DNA of 64,000 bases from Mya arenaria. Its lineage: Eukaryota > Mollusca > Bivalvia > Myida > Myidae. Both the position numbers and the translations under genes were made by a program. The notes under the pieces are model-generated. The model was given only the letters and a program-made list of their open reading frames with translations, did no database searches and was not told the DNA's origin. Shown here in pieces: positions 63,861 through 64,000 of this stretch; positions within the stretch are counted from its first letter, which is position 1; each line of letters begins with the position of its first letter. Location of the stretch: the NCBI RefSeq assembly GCF_026914265.1, contig NC_069130.1, positions 42,912,429 to 42,976,428 of the forward strand, written 5' to 3'.

Positions 63861-64000
63861 TTCTCGGGTTACTTTAAAGGGACTGTACACCACATTGGCA
63901 CCATTTTTTTTCCTTTAACGCAACTCAGGACAATTATTTAATATAATGTGTTAAGCTTTGAATCATAATTATAGAGAAAGGACCAAAATGTAAAAAAATA

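Larger units (their letters stand above)
54014..64000. repeat. Segmental array unit 3 (blocks A-B, runs off the window)
   Basis: Block A3 (54014-56594) leads into B3, which matches 19574 to about 26990 at an offset of 37.02-37.05 kb until the window ends. B3 keeps a 27-bp stretch at about 57840-57866 that unit 1 has lost. Confidence 0.92.

Overview
This is AT-rich eukaryotic nuclear DNA, most likely from a bivalve mollusc. The evidence is intron-rich genes with GT-AG splicing, an HSPA12-type Hsp70 gene (a family greatly expanded in bivalves), a nose-resistant-to-fluoxetine (nrf-6) type acyltransferase, S1 serine proteases, and dense small inverted-repeat elements (MITEs) and LINE relics. The species call is inference. 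No bacterial, plasmid or CRISPR features were seen.

Layout. (1) 1-1442: the last two coding exons of an nrf-6-like acyltransferase-3 membrane protein, plus strand. (2) 1443-6837: intergenic DNA with two copies of one MITE family in opposite orientation, a 47-bp minisatellite (4076-4778), a 250-bp inverted-repeat element and a MITE fragment. (3) 6838-16855: a seven-exon HSPA12-like gene (590 codons by my splicing). Its introns hold a third MITE copy, an antisense LINE 3' relic and a 5'-truncated CR1/Jockey-like LINE with an open reverse transcriptase frame. (4) 16970-64000: a tandem segmental array. Unit 1 (16970-37688) has blocks A-B-C-D. Unit 2 (37689-54013) has A-C-D, because block B (about 7.98 kb) is cleanly deleted and a 3,360-bp element is inserted. 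Unit 3 (54014 to the window end) has A-B and runs off the edge. Each D block carries a six-exon chymotrypsin/trypsin-fold protease gene (31214-36567 and 47267-52894); the two predicted proteins differ at one residue of 272. Block C is largely a decayed LINE on the minus strand with recognisable APE endonuclease and reverse transcriptase segments.

The most unusual object is the unit-2 insertion (41673-45032). It has two 454-bp terminal direct repeats differing at one base, imperfect 15-bp inverted ends, an ATCT target duplication and an empty site in unit 1. It has no recognisable retroviral-type genes. On its minus strand it has a phase-compatible chain of candidate exons that starts inside the terminal repeat. 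Together the array records duplication, an internal deletion, later transposition and patchy gene conversion.

Gene models were spliced by eye from GT-AG sites and family resemblance. No searches were run.
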